Source of the DNA: Kibdelosporangium sp. MJ126-NF4
GTDB lineage: Bacteria > Actinomycetota > Actinomycetes > Mycobacteriales > Pseudonocardiaceae
Reading direction: 5' to 3'
NCBI RefSeq assembly: GCF_000826545.1
Contig: NZ_CDME01000011.1
Coordinates: 212,001 to 276,000, forward strand
DNA length: 64,000 nucleotides
The translations under genes were made by a program, and so were the position numbers. The notes below the pieces were generated by a model. The model had not been told where the DNA came from. It ran no database searches and saw nothing but the letters and a program-made list of their open reading frames with translations. How positions within the stretch are numbered: the stretch's first letter is position 1; each line of letters starts with the position of its first letter. Of the stretch, positions 26,694 to 35,941 are shown piece by piece.

Positions 26694-29600
26694 TTACTCC
26701 GTGACCTGCCGTCCGGCCGGGTGCAACGGGCAACTGGTCCTGGCTGGGCAGCGGGGGCAGTCGGGGTTCTCGCGTGCGTCGTAGTCGGGGCCGATGCTGT
26801 CGGCGGCGGCCTTGCGGACGACCGTCAGCCACTCCTGGACAGCTTCCCCCTCGACCGGTTCCTGGACGCGTTCCGCCGCGCCGGTCTTGCGGTCCTTCTT
26901 CGCCACGAACACCAGGCGCGCGCCGCCGGAGTCCGTGTCGAGACCCAGTTGCACGAACGCGCCGTAGGCCGCGGCGAGCTGGTACACCGCGAGCTGCGGG
27001 TGCTGTGCCGCCTCGTCTTTGCTGACCGGGGTTTTGCCGCTCTTGATGTCGATCACGACCGGGCGTTTCTCCGCGTCCGCCTCCAGACGGTCGACGCGGC
27101 CGCGCAGCCGGATCTGTGGGCCGTCCTCCTCCGGCGGCAGCTCGACGTTCACGTCGTGCTCGATCGCGACCTGGGTGAGCTGGGAGCGTGAGCCGGTCAG
27201 CCAGCTGAGGAACGTGTCGAGCATGCCGTGCACGCGTTGCTTCTCACGCTTGGAGTACCAGGGCGCGCCCGCGTCGACCTGTTTCCACGTTTCGTCGAGC
27301 TGGGCGCGCAGTTCCCGCTCGTTCGCGCCTTCCGCCGCGGCCTGCGCCAGCGCGTGCACCAGCGTGCCGGTGATCACGTGCAGCTCGACCGGGTCCTGGC
27401 CGCCGTGCCGCTCGACCACCCAGCGCAACGGACACTTCGCCAGTACGTCCACAGTGGACGGTGAGACCTTGACCGGCTCGGTCTTCTCGCGCAACGCGGT
27501 GGCGCTGGACAGTTCCACGAGGCCGTACCAGGAATCCGGGTGCGCGCCGGGCACCCCGGCCTCGGCCAGCCTGGCCAGCTGCCGGGCCGCACGACGACGG
27601 CGCGGCGCGGGCTGCTCGCCGTCGCACACCACTTTGCGCAGCTCACCGACCAGGTCGGCGAGCACGAGCGAACGGGTGGCCGACAGCGAGACGAACGCCA
27701 GCTCCTCGTCCTCGAACTCGGCCAGTTCACCGAGGAACCGCGACGGCTGCTCCTCCTCGCCGCGGATCGCGCTGACCAGCAGCCGCCAGCGGGCCCGGCT
27801 GGCGGCGACCATGAACAACCGGCGTTCCTCGGCCAGCAGCGGAGCCGTCATCGACACGTACTCGTACGGGTCCGCGCCGTTGAGCACGTCCACCATCTGC
27901 TCCACGCCCAGCAACGAGCCACGCAGCCGCAGGTCCGGCCACGCGCCCTCCTGTACGCCCGGCACGGCGACGACCGTCCATTCGCGGCCCGCGGCGGCGT
28001 GCGCGGTGAGCAACGCGACGGACTCGCCGGTCGGTGCCTTCGCGGCGAGGCTGTCCCCGGCGATCTGTTGCCCGGTCAGGTAGTCGGCGAACCGGGCGAC
28101 ACCGGCACCGGGCAGCCGGTCGGCGTACTTCGCCGCCGCGTCGAACAGTCCGACGATCGCGTCGAGGTCACGGTCGGCCTGCTTGCCGCTGGTGCCGCCG
28201 CGTTCGGTCTGTGCGACCCAGCGCCGTTCCAGCCCGCTGCTCTGCCAGATCCCCCACAGCACCTGCTCGACGCCCGCGCCCTCGGCGATCGCCTTGCGCG
28301 CCCCCGCGAGCAACGCGGCCACCCGACGCAGCGGCGCGGCCTCGGCGTCCTCCAACGCGGCGAGCGTGTCGTATGTGTCGAGCGCCTCGACAAGCAACTC
28401 GTCACTGGAACGGTCCCCGTCGGCGGCGAGTTCGAGACGGCGCAAACCGCGCCGCAACCGTCGCAACGCCATCGGATCCGCGCCACCGAGCGGCGAGGAC
28501 AGCAGCATCGCGGCCACCTCGGCGTCCAGCGCCGTGTGGTCGGCCGCGCACTCCAGCAACGCCAGGAACGGCCGTACAGCGGGTTGTTGCGCCAGCGGCA
28601 CCTCGTCGGTGGGGATCGCGACGGGCACACCGGCCGACGCCAAAGCCCGGTACAGCACCGGAATCGACCGTGTCGCCGAGCGGACGACCACGGCCATCTC
28701 CGACCACGGCACCTCGTCGATCAGGTGCGCGCGCCGAAGCTGGTCGGCGACCCAGTTCGCCTCCGCCGCGGCCGACGGATGCAGCCGAACCGCCACGCTG
28801 CCGTCCGCAGCGACGGTCTGGCCTTCCTTGATCTGGCGCTGTGGCCCCGTTCCCGGCAGGCGCGCGGCCAGTCGGCCGACCGCCTCCCTGACCTGGGTGG
28901 ACATCCGGTGGCCGGTGGTGAGCACGATCGTGCTGTGCCCGTCGGGGTCCGCGTCGACGAGCAGCCGGGGATCGGCGCCGCGGAAGGAGAAGATGGCCTG
29001 GTCCGGGTCACCGGCGAGGACGAACTCGGCCGCCCCCTCGGCCAGCGTGGTGACCAGCTGGTACTGCAAGGGATCCAGGTGCTGCGCGTCGTCGACGTAG
29101 AGGTGACGGACCCGGGTGCGTTCCTGGTCGAGCACCTCGTCGTCGGTCTCGAACGCGACGAGCGCGCTGTCGACCAGTTCGGCCGCGTCCAGCGCGGGCC
29201 CGCTCGCCTGCGCGACACCGGTGTCCGCCGCGCCCGCCAGCAACGTCACCTGCTCGTACTGCCTGCCGAACCGGCCCGCCGCGACCCATTCATCCCGCGC
29301 ATACCGCTTTCCCAGCTCGGCGAGGTCGTCCGGGCCGATCCCCCGCTCGGCGGCGCGCAGCAGCAGGTCACGCAGTTCGTCGGCGAAGCCGGGCATGGTC
29401 AGCGCGGGCCGCAGCCGTTTCGGCCAGTAGTCGGCGCCACGCTCCAGGTCGCCTTCCAACAGGTCACGGAAGACCGAGTCCTGCTCCGGCCCGCTCAGCA
29501 GCCGCGGCCGCGGCTCGTCACGCAGCGACGCCTGCAGCCGGAGCACCGCGAACGCGTAGGAGTGCACCGTGCGCACAAGCGGTTCCCGCGCGGTGCGCAT

Positions 29601-29879
29601 GCCACCGTCGACGAGCAGGCTCGCGATGTGCGTACGCAGCGCGGTGGCTGCTCGCCGGTTGGTGGTGAGCAGCAACATGGTCTCCGGGTCGACGCCCTCG
29701 GCGATCCGCCGCGCCGCGCTGTGCGCGAGCAGAGTCGTCTTGCCGGTCCCAGGCCCACCGAGCACACGACAAAAGCCGCCACCACCCTCGAGCAGCTGGA
29801 CGGCCGCATCGTCCCAGGTCAGACCCGCACGGGGGCGGCGCGGAGCCCGGACGAGCAGCGGCGCGGACTTCGTCACCAC
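26694..29879 (-). CDS. adnA: AdnA: helicase-nuclease subunit with Fe-S cysteines
   Basis: This 1061-residue partner of AdnB has Walker A LGGPGTGKTTLL, a motif II variant YVDDAQHLD (less canonical than the DEYQD of AdnB), and a C-terminal nuclease domain with VVIDIKSGKT. Cysteines LAKCPLRW upstream and CPRCPARTSCPLHP at the very end form the AddB/AdnA-type iron-sulfur pattern. Two adjacent GTG codons (29879, 29876) are the start, without a strong ribosome site. Only one base separates it from the end of the tnpB-like gene, so the IS element has replaced whatever 5' region adnA once had. Confidence 0.92.
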   Translation of the reverse strand: MVTKSAPLLVRAPRRPRAGLTWDDAAVQLLEGGGGFCRVLGGPGTGKTTLLAHSAARRIAEGVDPETMLLLTTNRRAATALRTHIASLLVDGGMRTAREPLVRTVHSYAFAVLRLQASLRDEPRPRLLSGPEQDSVFRDLLEGDLERGADYWPKRLRPALTMPGFADELRDLLLRAAERGIGPDDLAELGKRYARDEWVAAGRFGRQYEQVTLLAGAADTGVAQASGPALDAAELVDSALVAFETDDEVLDQERTRVRHLYVDDAQHLDPLQYQLVTTLAEGAAEFVLAGDPDQAIFSFRGADPRLLVDADPDGHSTIVLTTGHRMSTQVREAVGRLAARLPGTGPQRQIKEGQTVAADGSVAVRLHPSAAAEANWVADQLRRAHLIDEVPWSEMAVVVRSATRSIPVLYRALASAGVPVAIPTDEVPLAQQPAVRPFLALLECAADHTALDAEVAAMLLSSPLGGADPMALRRLRRGLRRLELAADGDRSSDELLVEALDTYDTLAALEDAEAAPLRRVAALLAGARKAIAEGAGVEQVLWGIWQSSGLERRWVAQTERGGTSGKQADRDLDAIVGLFDAAAKYADRLPGAGVARFADYLTGQQIAGDSLAAKAPTGESVALLTAHAAAGREWTVVAVPGVQEGAWPDLRLRGSLLGVEQMVDVLNGADPYEYVSMTAPLLAEERRLFMVAASRARWRLLVSAIRGEEEQPSRFLGELAEFEDEELAFVSLSATRSLVLADLVGELRKVVCDGEQPAPRRRRAARQLARLAEAGVPGAHPDSWYGLVELSSATALREKTEPVKVSPSTVDVLAKCPLRWVVERHGGQDPVELHVITGTLVHALAQAAAEGANERELRAQLDETWKQVDAGAPWYSKREKQRVHGMLDTFLSWLTGSRSQLTQVAIEHDVNVELPPEEDGPQIRLRGRVDRLEADAEKRPVVIDIKSGKTPVSKDEAAQHPQLAVYQLAAAYGAFVQLGLDTDSGGARLVFVAKKDRKTGAAERVQEPVEGEAVQEWLTVVRKAAADSIGPDYDARENPDCPRCPARTSCPLHPAGRQVTE

Positions 29880-29880
29880 G

Positions 29881-31548
29881 TCACGATGGAATCACAACAC
29901 TCCGACATCCGAGTGAGCGACACCGTTCCTGATCAGTGAACATAGGTTGCACTGGTACGCCCCGAACGGTGTTGGGCGTGCTCGGTTCCCGTTTTCGCGT
30001 CCCGTTCGGCGGCACGCTTCGGTGGGCGTGATCCGTGGCGGGTGGACGGGTTCCGTCACGCCCCCGGACACCACGATCAGCCTGGACGGTCCGATGCCCG
30101 TACCCATCGCTCTGGTGGGTACGGGGCGGTGTCGTCCGTCGCCGGATCGGGTGCCCGAGGGCGCGTCGTCCGATCGCGATGCTCGCGGCATCGTGCCGGG
30201 ACAGTGTGCGGTGAGGCGTGCTCAGTGGTTTCTGCCAGTGCTGCGCGCCCCATTTGGAGGTGTAGGCGGGGTCGACCGCGACGATCGCGAGACCGGCCTC
30301 GGCGGCCATCGAGACCAACCGGGCCTTGAGTTTCCCGGTGGGCATCCCGGAAATCAACTGCCGGAACCGCTTACGGCGGCCGTGTTTCTCACGGGTCTTC
30401 TCGGCAGTGAAGTCCAGGCCCTCGATCCCGACCGCGGCGACACCGGTCCGCGTGGCCCAATGCAGCAGGCGGGTGATGGCGTGCCGGACTTGGGCATCGC
30501 GGTGATCGGCCGAACCAGACAGGTCATAGACGAACCGGCGTGGGTCGCCGATCGGGTTGCCGTGCACGTCGAGCTGAAAGCAGGCCAGGTGGTCGGCGTT
30601 GAAATCCACGCCCACCATGCCACGGGCGCGGGCCGTCTCCAGTGAGATCGTGTGGACGGCGGGGCGCTGCCAGGAAGCGGTCAGATACCAGCGGCCACGG
30701 TCCACGTCCAGATGGATGCGGTATGCGACCGCCTGGTTGCCCTCGATCCGGTCACGCCACTCGGTGCCACGGTGCGCGAACTGGACGCGAGCGGCGAGGA
30801 CGTAGCGGCCGTGGGCGGCGTTCGCAAGATACGCCAGCGGGGCAGGGAGCCTGATCGACACCTCACCGTCGGGTGTGACGCGGATGGTTTCGTTGCCCCA
30901 GCGTTTCCCGGACTCGCCATCGGCGGCCAGGAACCAGCGTTCGACTTCCCAGCGTTCCCGCCACTCGGCTTCGGTGAGCCCGGCCGCGTCAAGGTTGTGC
31001 CGGGTACGGGCCACCTTCTTGCCGCCACGCACCACGTGCACGACACCAGCCTCACGATCGGCTCGCTCCTGCTCAAGACGAGTTCCCAGGCTGGCCAGGC
31101 GGCGGGATTTGTGAAACCACTCCCGCCGCGACCGGTAACCGCCCGGTGCGCGTTTGGTGCCCTTCTGGCCGATCGGCAGTGACAGCCGGTGCCCCAGGAT
31201 GCGCACGCCAGCCTCCAGAGCCTGGATGTGCGCGGCCTGGCAGCGCCGGGCACGCGCCCACTGATCATGCGTGGCCTTCGTAATCGACCCAGCCCACCGC
31301 GACGACGACTCCACGGTCAGTTCCCGCTTGCGCACCGCCCACGCATCCGTGGAATGTCCCAGGCCGTCTACGCACCGCTGCTTGAGATCAAGGGATGCCA
31401 GTCGCCCCAGATGCCCGCCAATCAGACGCAAAACTCTCTCATCGGCAGGCGTGAGCTGCTTGAGCCGGTCGCGTACTGCGACACCGGACGGCCCTGAAGC
31501 CACGAACGGCGTGTCGATCGGGCGAAGCCTCTCCAGCCGCTCAGCCAT
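29881..31548 (-). CDS. tnpB: TnpB-related protein (IS200/IS605-IS607 accessory)
   Basis: This 555-residue protein has RuvC-like nuclease motifs: Asp in GMVGVDFNADHLACF, Glu in GIEGLDFTAE, and a late Asp in SRHDAASIAIG, so the catalytic triad is present. The usual TnpB zinc finger (two CxxC pairs) is missing between AVDPAYTSKWGAQHW and SRHDA, as in the actinobacterial TnpB-related subfamily. The ATG at 31548 sits inside the 3' end of the recombinase pseudogene (8-base overlap), the natural coupling. The C-terminal 100 residues are basic low-complexity. It may still act as an RNA-guided nuclease; that is inference. Confidence 0.82.
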   Translation of the reverse strand: MAERLERLRPIDTPFVASGPSGVAVRDRLKQLTPADERVLRLIGGHLGRLASLDLKQRCVDGLGHSTDAWAVRKRELTVESSSRWAGSITKATHDQWARARRCQAAHIQALEAGVRILGHRLSLPIGQKGTKRAPGGYRSRREWFHKSRRLASLGTRLEQERADREAGVVHVVRGGKKVARTRHNLDAAGLTEAEWRERWEVERWFLAADGESGKRWGNETIRVTPDGEVSIRLPAPLAYLANAAHGRYVLAARVQFAHRGTEWRDRIEGNQAVAYRIHLDVDRGRWYLTASWQRPAVHTISLETARARGMVGVDFNADHLACFQLDVHGNPIGDPRRFVYDLSGSADHRDAQVRHAITRLLHWATRTGVAAVGIEGLDFTAEKTREKHGRRKRFRQLISGMPTGKLKARLVSMAAEAGLAIVAVDPAYTSKWGAQHWQKPLSTPHRTLSRHDAASIAIGRRALGHPIRRRTTPPRTHQSDGYGHRTVQADRGVRGRDGTRPPATDHAHRSVPPNGTRKREPSTPNTVRGVPVQPMFTDQERCRSLGCRSVVIPS

Positions 31549-31941
31549 CGGCAGCCGCCGCTCGCAGAGTCTTCTTCGCGCGGTTCTTCGCCGATCGGGG
31601 CCCATACAAGCGAGCGCACAACGACTTCAGCACCTCAACCATGTCCCGCACGAGATCGCTCTCGACCTCATCAAGCACGACCAGTCGCCGACAGCGCCGC
31701 CTCGATCAGCTCCACATTCACGCGACCAAGCCGGTCCTTGTGCTCCACCACCACAGTGGTCACGGCCGGATCGGCCACCAGCCGACACGCCTTGACCCGG
31801 CCGCCGTGCCTCGACGTTCACCAGGATCGTGCGCGGCCTGACCCGTTCAGTAGGGACCGGAAGCACGCCCTCGCGGAACCAGCGATAGGTGGCATGCGGA
31901 TGCACACCATTCGCGATCGCCCACTCCTTGAGGTTCACCAA
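31541..31941 (-). pseudogene. tnpA: IS607 serine recombinase remnant
   Basis: The first ~48 codons encode an intact MerR-type helix-turn-helix (NLKEWAIANGVHPHATYRWFREGVLPVP). The catalytic N-terminal serine motif (YxRVSS-type) that should follow is absent. The next recognisable piece, ADPAVTTVVVEHKDRLGRVNVELIEAAL, is in another frame, and a second shift is needed to read VVLDEVESDLVRDMVEVLKSLCARL up to the stop that overlaps tnpB. I therefore see an internal deletion of about 100 codons plus two frameshifts. The enzyme cannot be active. Confidence 0.85.
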
Positions 31942-31979
31942 CCGATCATAACGCTCACTTGAAGTCCTTAGTACACACC

Positions 31980-31997
31980 AGGGTTCAACTTAACCCT
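31980..31997. terminator. Small hairpin between IS element and M48 gene
   Basis: AGGGTT and AACCCT form a 6-bp stem with a 6-base loop, 37 bases after the M48 peptidase stop (read on the minus strand). There is no clear T-run. It could be a weak terminator or part of the left end of the IS element. Confidence 0.3.
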
Positions 31998-32033
31998 CAT
32001 CAGTCCATAGACCCGGACCGGAAAGTTGATCAC

Positions 32034-33296
32034 TCAGTTCGCGATGTCCCTGCGGGCCCGGCGGTACCACTCGGCCAGTTCCGCGTCGATCGTGTCGGCG
32101 TCCTCCGCTGACAGCACGACGGAGGGATCCTGGGCGGGCAGCGCCTCGATCATCCGGGCCCGGTACCCGCTGGGCGGGTGGCTCGCGAACAAGGACGCGT
32201 CCTCCCGCACCGAGAACTGCCGCAACAGAGAAAGCGTGTCCGCGTGGTCGGCGCGCACCGCAGCGGCGATCTCGTGCCATGGCCGCGCATCCGGTGTGGG
32301 CGAACGCACAGCGGACCGTAACGCGTCGATGGTCGACTCGGCCAGCAGCATGGCGTCCTGCAGGCTCACCATCGCTGCTGTACCCGAGACCTGGGAGCCG
32401 ACGAAATCGGCGCGGTACTCGGCGCGGTGGCTGTCGCGCATCGACACCGACAGCAGGCTGACGTGGATGGTGACCAGGATCCGGGATAACAGCCACAGCA
32501 CGGGCTTGACGATCTGGTACGTCAGCTTGTGCAGCAACCCGTAGCCGTCGATGTCCGGATGCGGCTGCAACGCGTGGGCAAGGGTGCCGAACACAGTCAA
32601 AGCAGGCTGCGTGGCCAGTCGCCGTGCGGGATCGTTGTTGACGAAGTGCCCGAGTTCGTGCCCGAGCAGCGCGACGCGTTCCTGAGGCGTGAGACTGCAC
32701 CACAGCGTCAGGCCAAGGCGGAGCGTGCGACGGCGGCGCAGCCCCGTCTGTCCCGCCGAGGCGTTGTAGGTCGAGTCGACCACGATCCGGTCCGGCACGG
32801 GAGTCCCGGCGGCCGCGGCGACTTCGGCGACCAGCGCGTGCAGCCTCGGTGCCTTGGCGGCGTCGATCGTGCCCCACTCGTCGCGGTAGCGCCCGAGCCT
32901 CGGCCGCAGTCCCCACGCCACCAACAGCAGCAGCGCGCCGGGCAGGATGCCGAAGCTCGGGAAGTCGTCGATCACCAGCCGCACCCCGTATCCGGCGCAG
33001 GCCAGCACGAGCGCGAGCAGCACCGCGGACACCGCGACCAACAGCACCCGGCCGCGGTTCCAGCCCGGCCTTGCCGCTTGCTTGCCGACCGACGCGGCGA
33101 ACAAAGCGGCGTCCAGGCGGTAGCCCATTCGGTGGCTGAACGCGACGAGTCTTCGTCGGCCACCGGGGATATCGGCGTCAGGCTCGTAGGTGGACAGGTT
33201 CCACTCACAGGCCCCACACCACGGTGGTTGCGTAAGCCGTTGCGCCAAACGGGTGTCGCACTGCGGACAGCAGTCATCGAGTTGAGTGACAAGCAT
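32034..33296 (-). CDS. M48-family membrane metallopeptidase
   Basis: This 420-residue protein has an N-terminal zinc ribbon (CPQCDTR and CGACEW, residues about 10-32), two membrane helices near 85-130, and an M48 peptidase domain with LLGHELGHFVNNDPARR (zinc motif HELGH) and a third-ligand region HRAEYRADFVG. M48 enzymes such as HtpX take part in membrane protein quality control. The fused zinc ribbon is a less common feature. The ATG at 33296 has GGAGGG 4 bases upstream, preferred over the longer frame from 33353. Confidence 0.88.
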   Translation of the reverse strand: MLVTQLDDCCPQCDTRLAQRLTQPPWCGACEWNLSTYEPDADIPGGRRRLVAFSHRMGYRLDAALFAASVGKQAARPGWNRGRVLLVAVSAVLLALVLACAGYGVRLVIDDFPSFGILPGALLLLVAWGLRPRLGRYRDEWGTIDAAKAPRLHALVAEVAAAAGTPVPDRIVVDSTYNASAGQTGLRRRRTLRLGLTLWCSLTPQERVALLGHELGHFVNNDPARRLATQPALTVFGTLAHALQPHPDIDGYGLLHKLTYQIVKPVLWLLSRILVTIHVSLLSVSMRDSHRAEYRADFVGSQVSGTAAMVSLQDAMLLAESTIDALRSAVRSPTPDARPWHEIAAAVRADHADTLSLLRQFSVREDASLFASHPPSGYRARMIEALPAQDPSVVLSAEDADTIDAELAEWYRRARRDIAN

Positions 33297-33838
33297 GGTT
33301 CCCTCCAAGAGGGGGTCATCCTGGCGCAGCACGACACAGATGGCAAACGTCATTCCCAGTTGCCATTGGACAATTTATTGATCAGGTCCTTTTTCGGTCA
33401 TAGAAACAACCAAGAGCAGACAATTGTCACCCGATCGGCGGAGAGCTGCCGAATGAGCCATCCATACGAGTGACGGCACGACCGGGCAGGTCAACGCGGC
33501 AACCGCCGAACGGGGCACGCGACCGTCACCACCTCGGAGAAAGCGCACGTTGGACGACGGGCCGCCATTGTTGCCGAATCAAGTACCTCGATATCGGGAA
33601 TGATCCACTGAAAAGTCACGATTGTCAGCATGTAACAAGCGGACATGGAATGACGAACCCCTAAGTGCGTCACGCCTTTTTGATCAATGCTGCCCCGGCC
33701 TGCACCTGGGAGGCTCATGCCCGGCTGAGCGCTTTCGCGCGGTCCCGCCTATTGGGAACAGTTCTCATCCACTTCGCGAGTGGGCGCGCTCGCTATGCCG
33801 TCATGCCCGAATAACGACGCCACTAGAGGGGTCCGTCC
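33297..33838. other. 542-bp AT-richer intergenic region
   Basis: No gene with credible codon use or ribosome site is seen on either strand; the short frames present are low-quality. The GC content is visibly lower than in the flanks, with stretches such as ACAATTTATTGATCAGG. It separates the divergent M48 gene from the first polysaccharide deacetylase and probably carries the promoters of both, including that of the exopolysaccharide operon. I cannot point to a definite -35/-10 pair. Confidence 0.6.
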
Positions 33839-35935
33839 ATGAAGAGGATCAGGGCGAGGGTTCTGCCTGTCCTGCTAGCCGCCGCCGTTGTCACCGGCTC
33901 CGCCGTCAGCACTGCCAGCCCCGCGAGCAGCGCACCCGCTGGTGACGGGCACATCGAACACGCGCACGAACATCCGCTGATCCGCGCGGCGGTGGCACGC
34001 CCGAAACAGGCACCGGCACCCAAGCTGCCGGTCGTGAATGGCCCGGTAATGGCCACGGCCGCCCGTTCACGGGACGTGGCCGTGAACGCGACCACCAAGG
34101 TGGCGCTGCGCGTGCTGGTCATCGCCAGTTCGGCCAGTGATTTCGGGCTGCCCACGTGGAAGTCGACGCTGGAGCGGATCGGCCAGCCGTACGACGTGAT
34201 ACTCGCGAAGAACACGACACTGCAGGCCGGCCACCTCGCGAACGCCGACGGAACAGCGAAATACAGCGCCGTGCTGCTCACCGACAACGCGCTGAGCAGC
34301 GAGGGAACCAGCGCATTCGATTCAACGGAGTGGTCGGTGCTCTGGTCCTATGAAAGGACGCATGGGATCCGACAGGTCTCGTTGTACACCTCATATGGTA
34401 CGTACCCGGAGGACTACTGCCTCCGACCGGGCACCGAAGGTCCCATCACCACACCCGTTCAGGCCGCTTTGACACAGCAGGGAAGCCAGTTCTTCGACTA
34501 CCTGAAAGCGTCGGCCCGAATTCCCATCTCACAGGCGTACGTCTACCGGTCGCGTTTACAGGCGGGATGTTCGGCCCAGCCGCTGCTGACCGTCGGCAGT
34601 GACGTGTACGCGGTGACCGCCACCACCGCCGACGGACGCGAACGCGCCGCGCTGACGTTCTCCTCCGGCGAGTACCAGGTGCACACCGATCTGCTGGGTT
34701 ACGGGCTGCTGCGGTGGGCGACGCATGGCGTCTTCCTCGGCGAGCAGCAGCACTTCCTCAACATCGACGTCGACGACTGGTTCAACCACACCGCGCACCT
34801 GTACCCGGACGGCCGCTTGGAGACCAGCCCCGGCTACCGGCTCTCCGGTCCCGAGGTCTCGGCCACGCACGCGCAGCAGAACTCGTTGCGCGACCGGTAT
34901 CCGGTGGCGGGCGAGTTCAACCTGAACATCCCGTACAACGGCGGCGGGCTTGTCCCCACCGCGCCGTCCCGCTGCAGCGCGATGAACACCCCCGACCCGC
35001 TGAGCAGCTTCTCCCGCTGTGCGGGCAACAACTTCCGGTGGATCAACCACACGCTGGAGCACCCGGCGCTGGACACCACCACGTACGCCGAGAACGTCGC
35101 GGAGATCCGCGACAACCTGACCGTCGCGCGGGGCGCCGGTCTGGTCGTCCCCACCGAGATCCTCAAGACCCCGGCCTATTCGGGGCTCGGCGTGTACTCG
35201 CCCACCCCGAACGGGCCACTGAAGGACTTCGGCCTTGCCGCCTCCAACAAGGAGCTGCTGCGGGCCGCGAAGGACCTCGGTGTGAAGGTCCTGCACGGCA
35301 ACATGTCCTTCGAAGGCCACCAGCCGTCGTGCTTCAACTGCGCGATCACGCACCCGCTTGAACCCACGGTGTCGGTAGTGCCCGACTGGCCGGTCAACAT
35401 CGGCTACCAGGTCACCACACCCGACGAGGAAACCTATCTGTACAACAGCCTGTACGGCCCCGGCGGCCAGTTCCCGACCCACCCGAGGAACCTGACCTAC
35501 CCGGAGATCCTCGCACTGGAGGCGGAGGTCGGCCTCGAACACGTGCTGTCCGGCTCGGTGTACGTGCACACCTTCCACCAGGGCAACGCACACCACTACG
35601 CGCCCGGCAAGAGCCTGGCGTTCGACTGGGTCGAGGAAGTCGTGCGCCAGTACGACAGCTTCTACACCGTGCCGCTGCGCGGCCCGGACTGGAACTCGGT
35701 CGCGACCTACTCGAAGGCGCGGACCACGCACTTCAACGAGATCAAAGCCGGACCGGACGTGCAGTGGAACCGGCAGACCAACGTCCTGACCATCAATGCC
35801 GACACCACCGGGACGCTGTTCGTCACCGGCGCGGGCGGCCTGCTCGTGCCGTCCGAACGGTATGGCACCGACCTGATCACGCCACTGGCCGTGCGTCCCG
35901 GCCTCGGCCAGACGCTGGTCGCCCAGCCGAGGTAA
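33839..35935 (+). CDS. Secreted Agd3-like polysaccharide deacetylase (CE18-type), copy 1
   Basis: This 698-residue protein has a signal peptide (MKRIRARVLPVLLAAAVVTG, cleavage near residue 33). An N-terminal domain, RVLVIASSASDFGLPTWKSTLERIGQPYDV, resembles the carbohydrate-binding part of Agd3. The central deacetylase domain has the metal motif NIDVDDWF (about 306-313) and the NHTLEHP histidine pair (about 402-408), and a C-terminal beta domain follows. Agd3 removes acetyl groups from galactosaminogalactan in Aspergillus; here the likely substrate is an exported amino-sugar polymer. AGAGGGG precedes the ATG. It opens the operon that continues with a paralogue and a PelF-like transferase. Confidence 0.75.
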   Translation: MKRIRARVLPVLLAAAVVTGSAVSTASPASSAPAGDGHIEHAHEHPLIRAAVARPKQAPAPKLPVVNGPVMATAARSRDVAVNATTKVALRVLVIASSASDFGLPTWKSTLERIGQPYDVILAKNTTLQAGHLANADGTAKYSAVLLTDNALSSEGTSAFDSTEWSVLWSYERTHGIRQVSLYTSYGTYPEDYCLRPGTEGPITTPVQAALTQQGSQFFDYLKASARIPISQAYVYRSRLQAGCSAQPLLTVGSDVYAVTATTADGRERAALTFSSGEYQVHTDLLGYGLLRWATHGVFLGEQQHFLNIDVDDWFNHTAHLYPDGRLETSPGYRLSGPEVSATHAQQNSLRDRYPVAGEFNLNIPYNGGGLVPTAPSRCSAMNTPDPLSSFSRCAGNNFRWINHTLEHPALDTTTYAENVAEIRDNLTVARGAGLVVPTEILKTPAYSGLGVYSPTPNGPLKDFGLAASNKELLRAAKDLGVKVLHGNMSFEGHQPSCFNCAITHPLEPTVSVVPDWPVNIGYQVTTPDEETYLYNSLYGPGGQFPTHPRNLTYPEILALEAEVGLEHVLSGSVYVHTFHQGNAHHYAPGKSLAFDWVEEVVRQYDSFYTVPLRGPDWNSVATYSKARTTHFNEIKAGPDVQWNRQTNVLTINADTTGTLFVTGAGGLLVPSERYGTDLITPLAVRPGLGQTLVAQPR

Positions 35936-35941
35936 CCGCCG

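Larger units (their letters stand above)
29881..31941 (-). mobile_element. IS607-type element with decayed recombinase
   Basis: The span from the MerR-like HTH of a serine recombinase to the end of a TnpB-like gene has the order tnpA-tnpB of IS607 elements. Exact ends are not determined. A hairpin (CCGAACGG/CCGTTCGG, 29962-29969 and 30002-30009) lies near the tnpB 3' end, where right-end sequences and guide-type RNAs of TnpB elements usually map. No target-site duplication is expected for IS607. The recombinase is broken, so the element should be immobile by itself. Confidence 0.72.

Noticed and set aside
33491..33718. A 75-codon minus-strand frame in the AT-richer intergenic region
   Set aside because: It has no ribosome site, an unbiased amino-acid mix and no recognisable motif, so chance is the simpler explanation.
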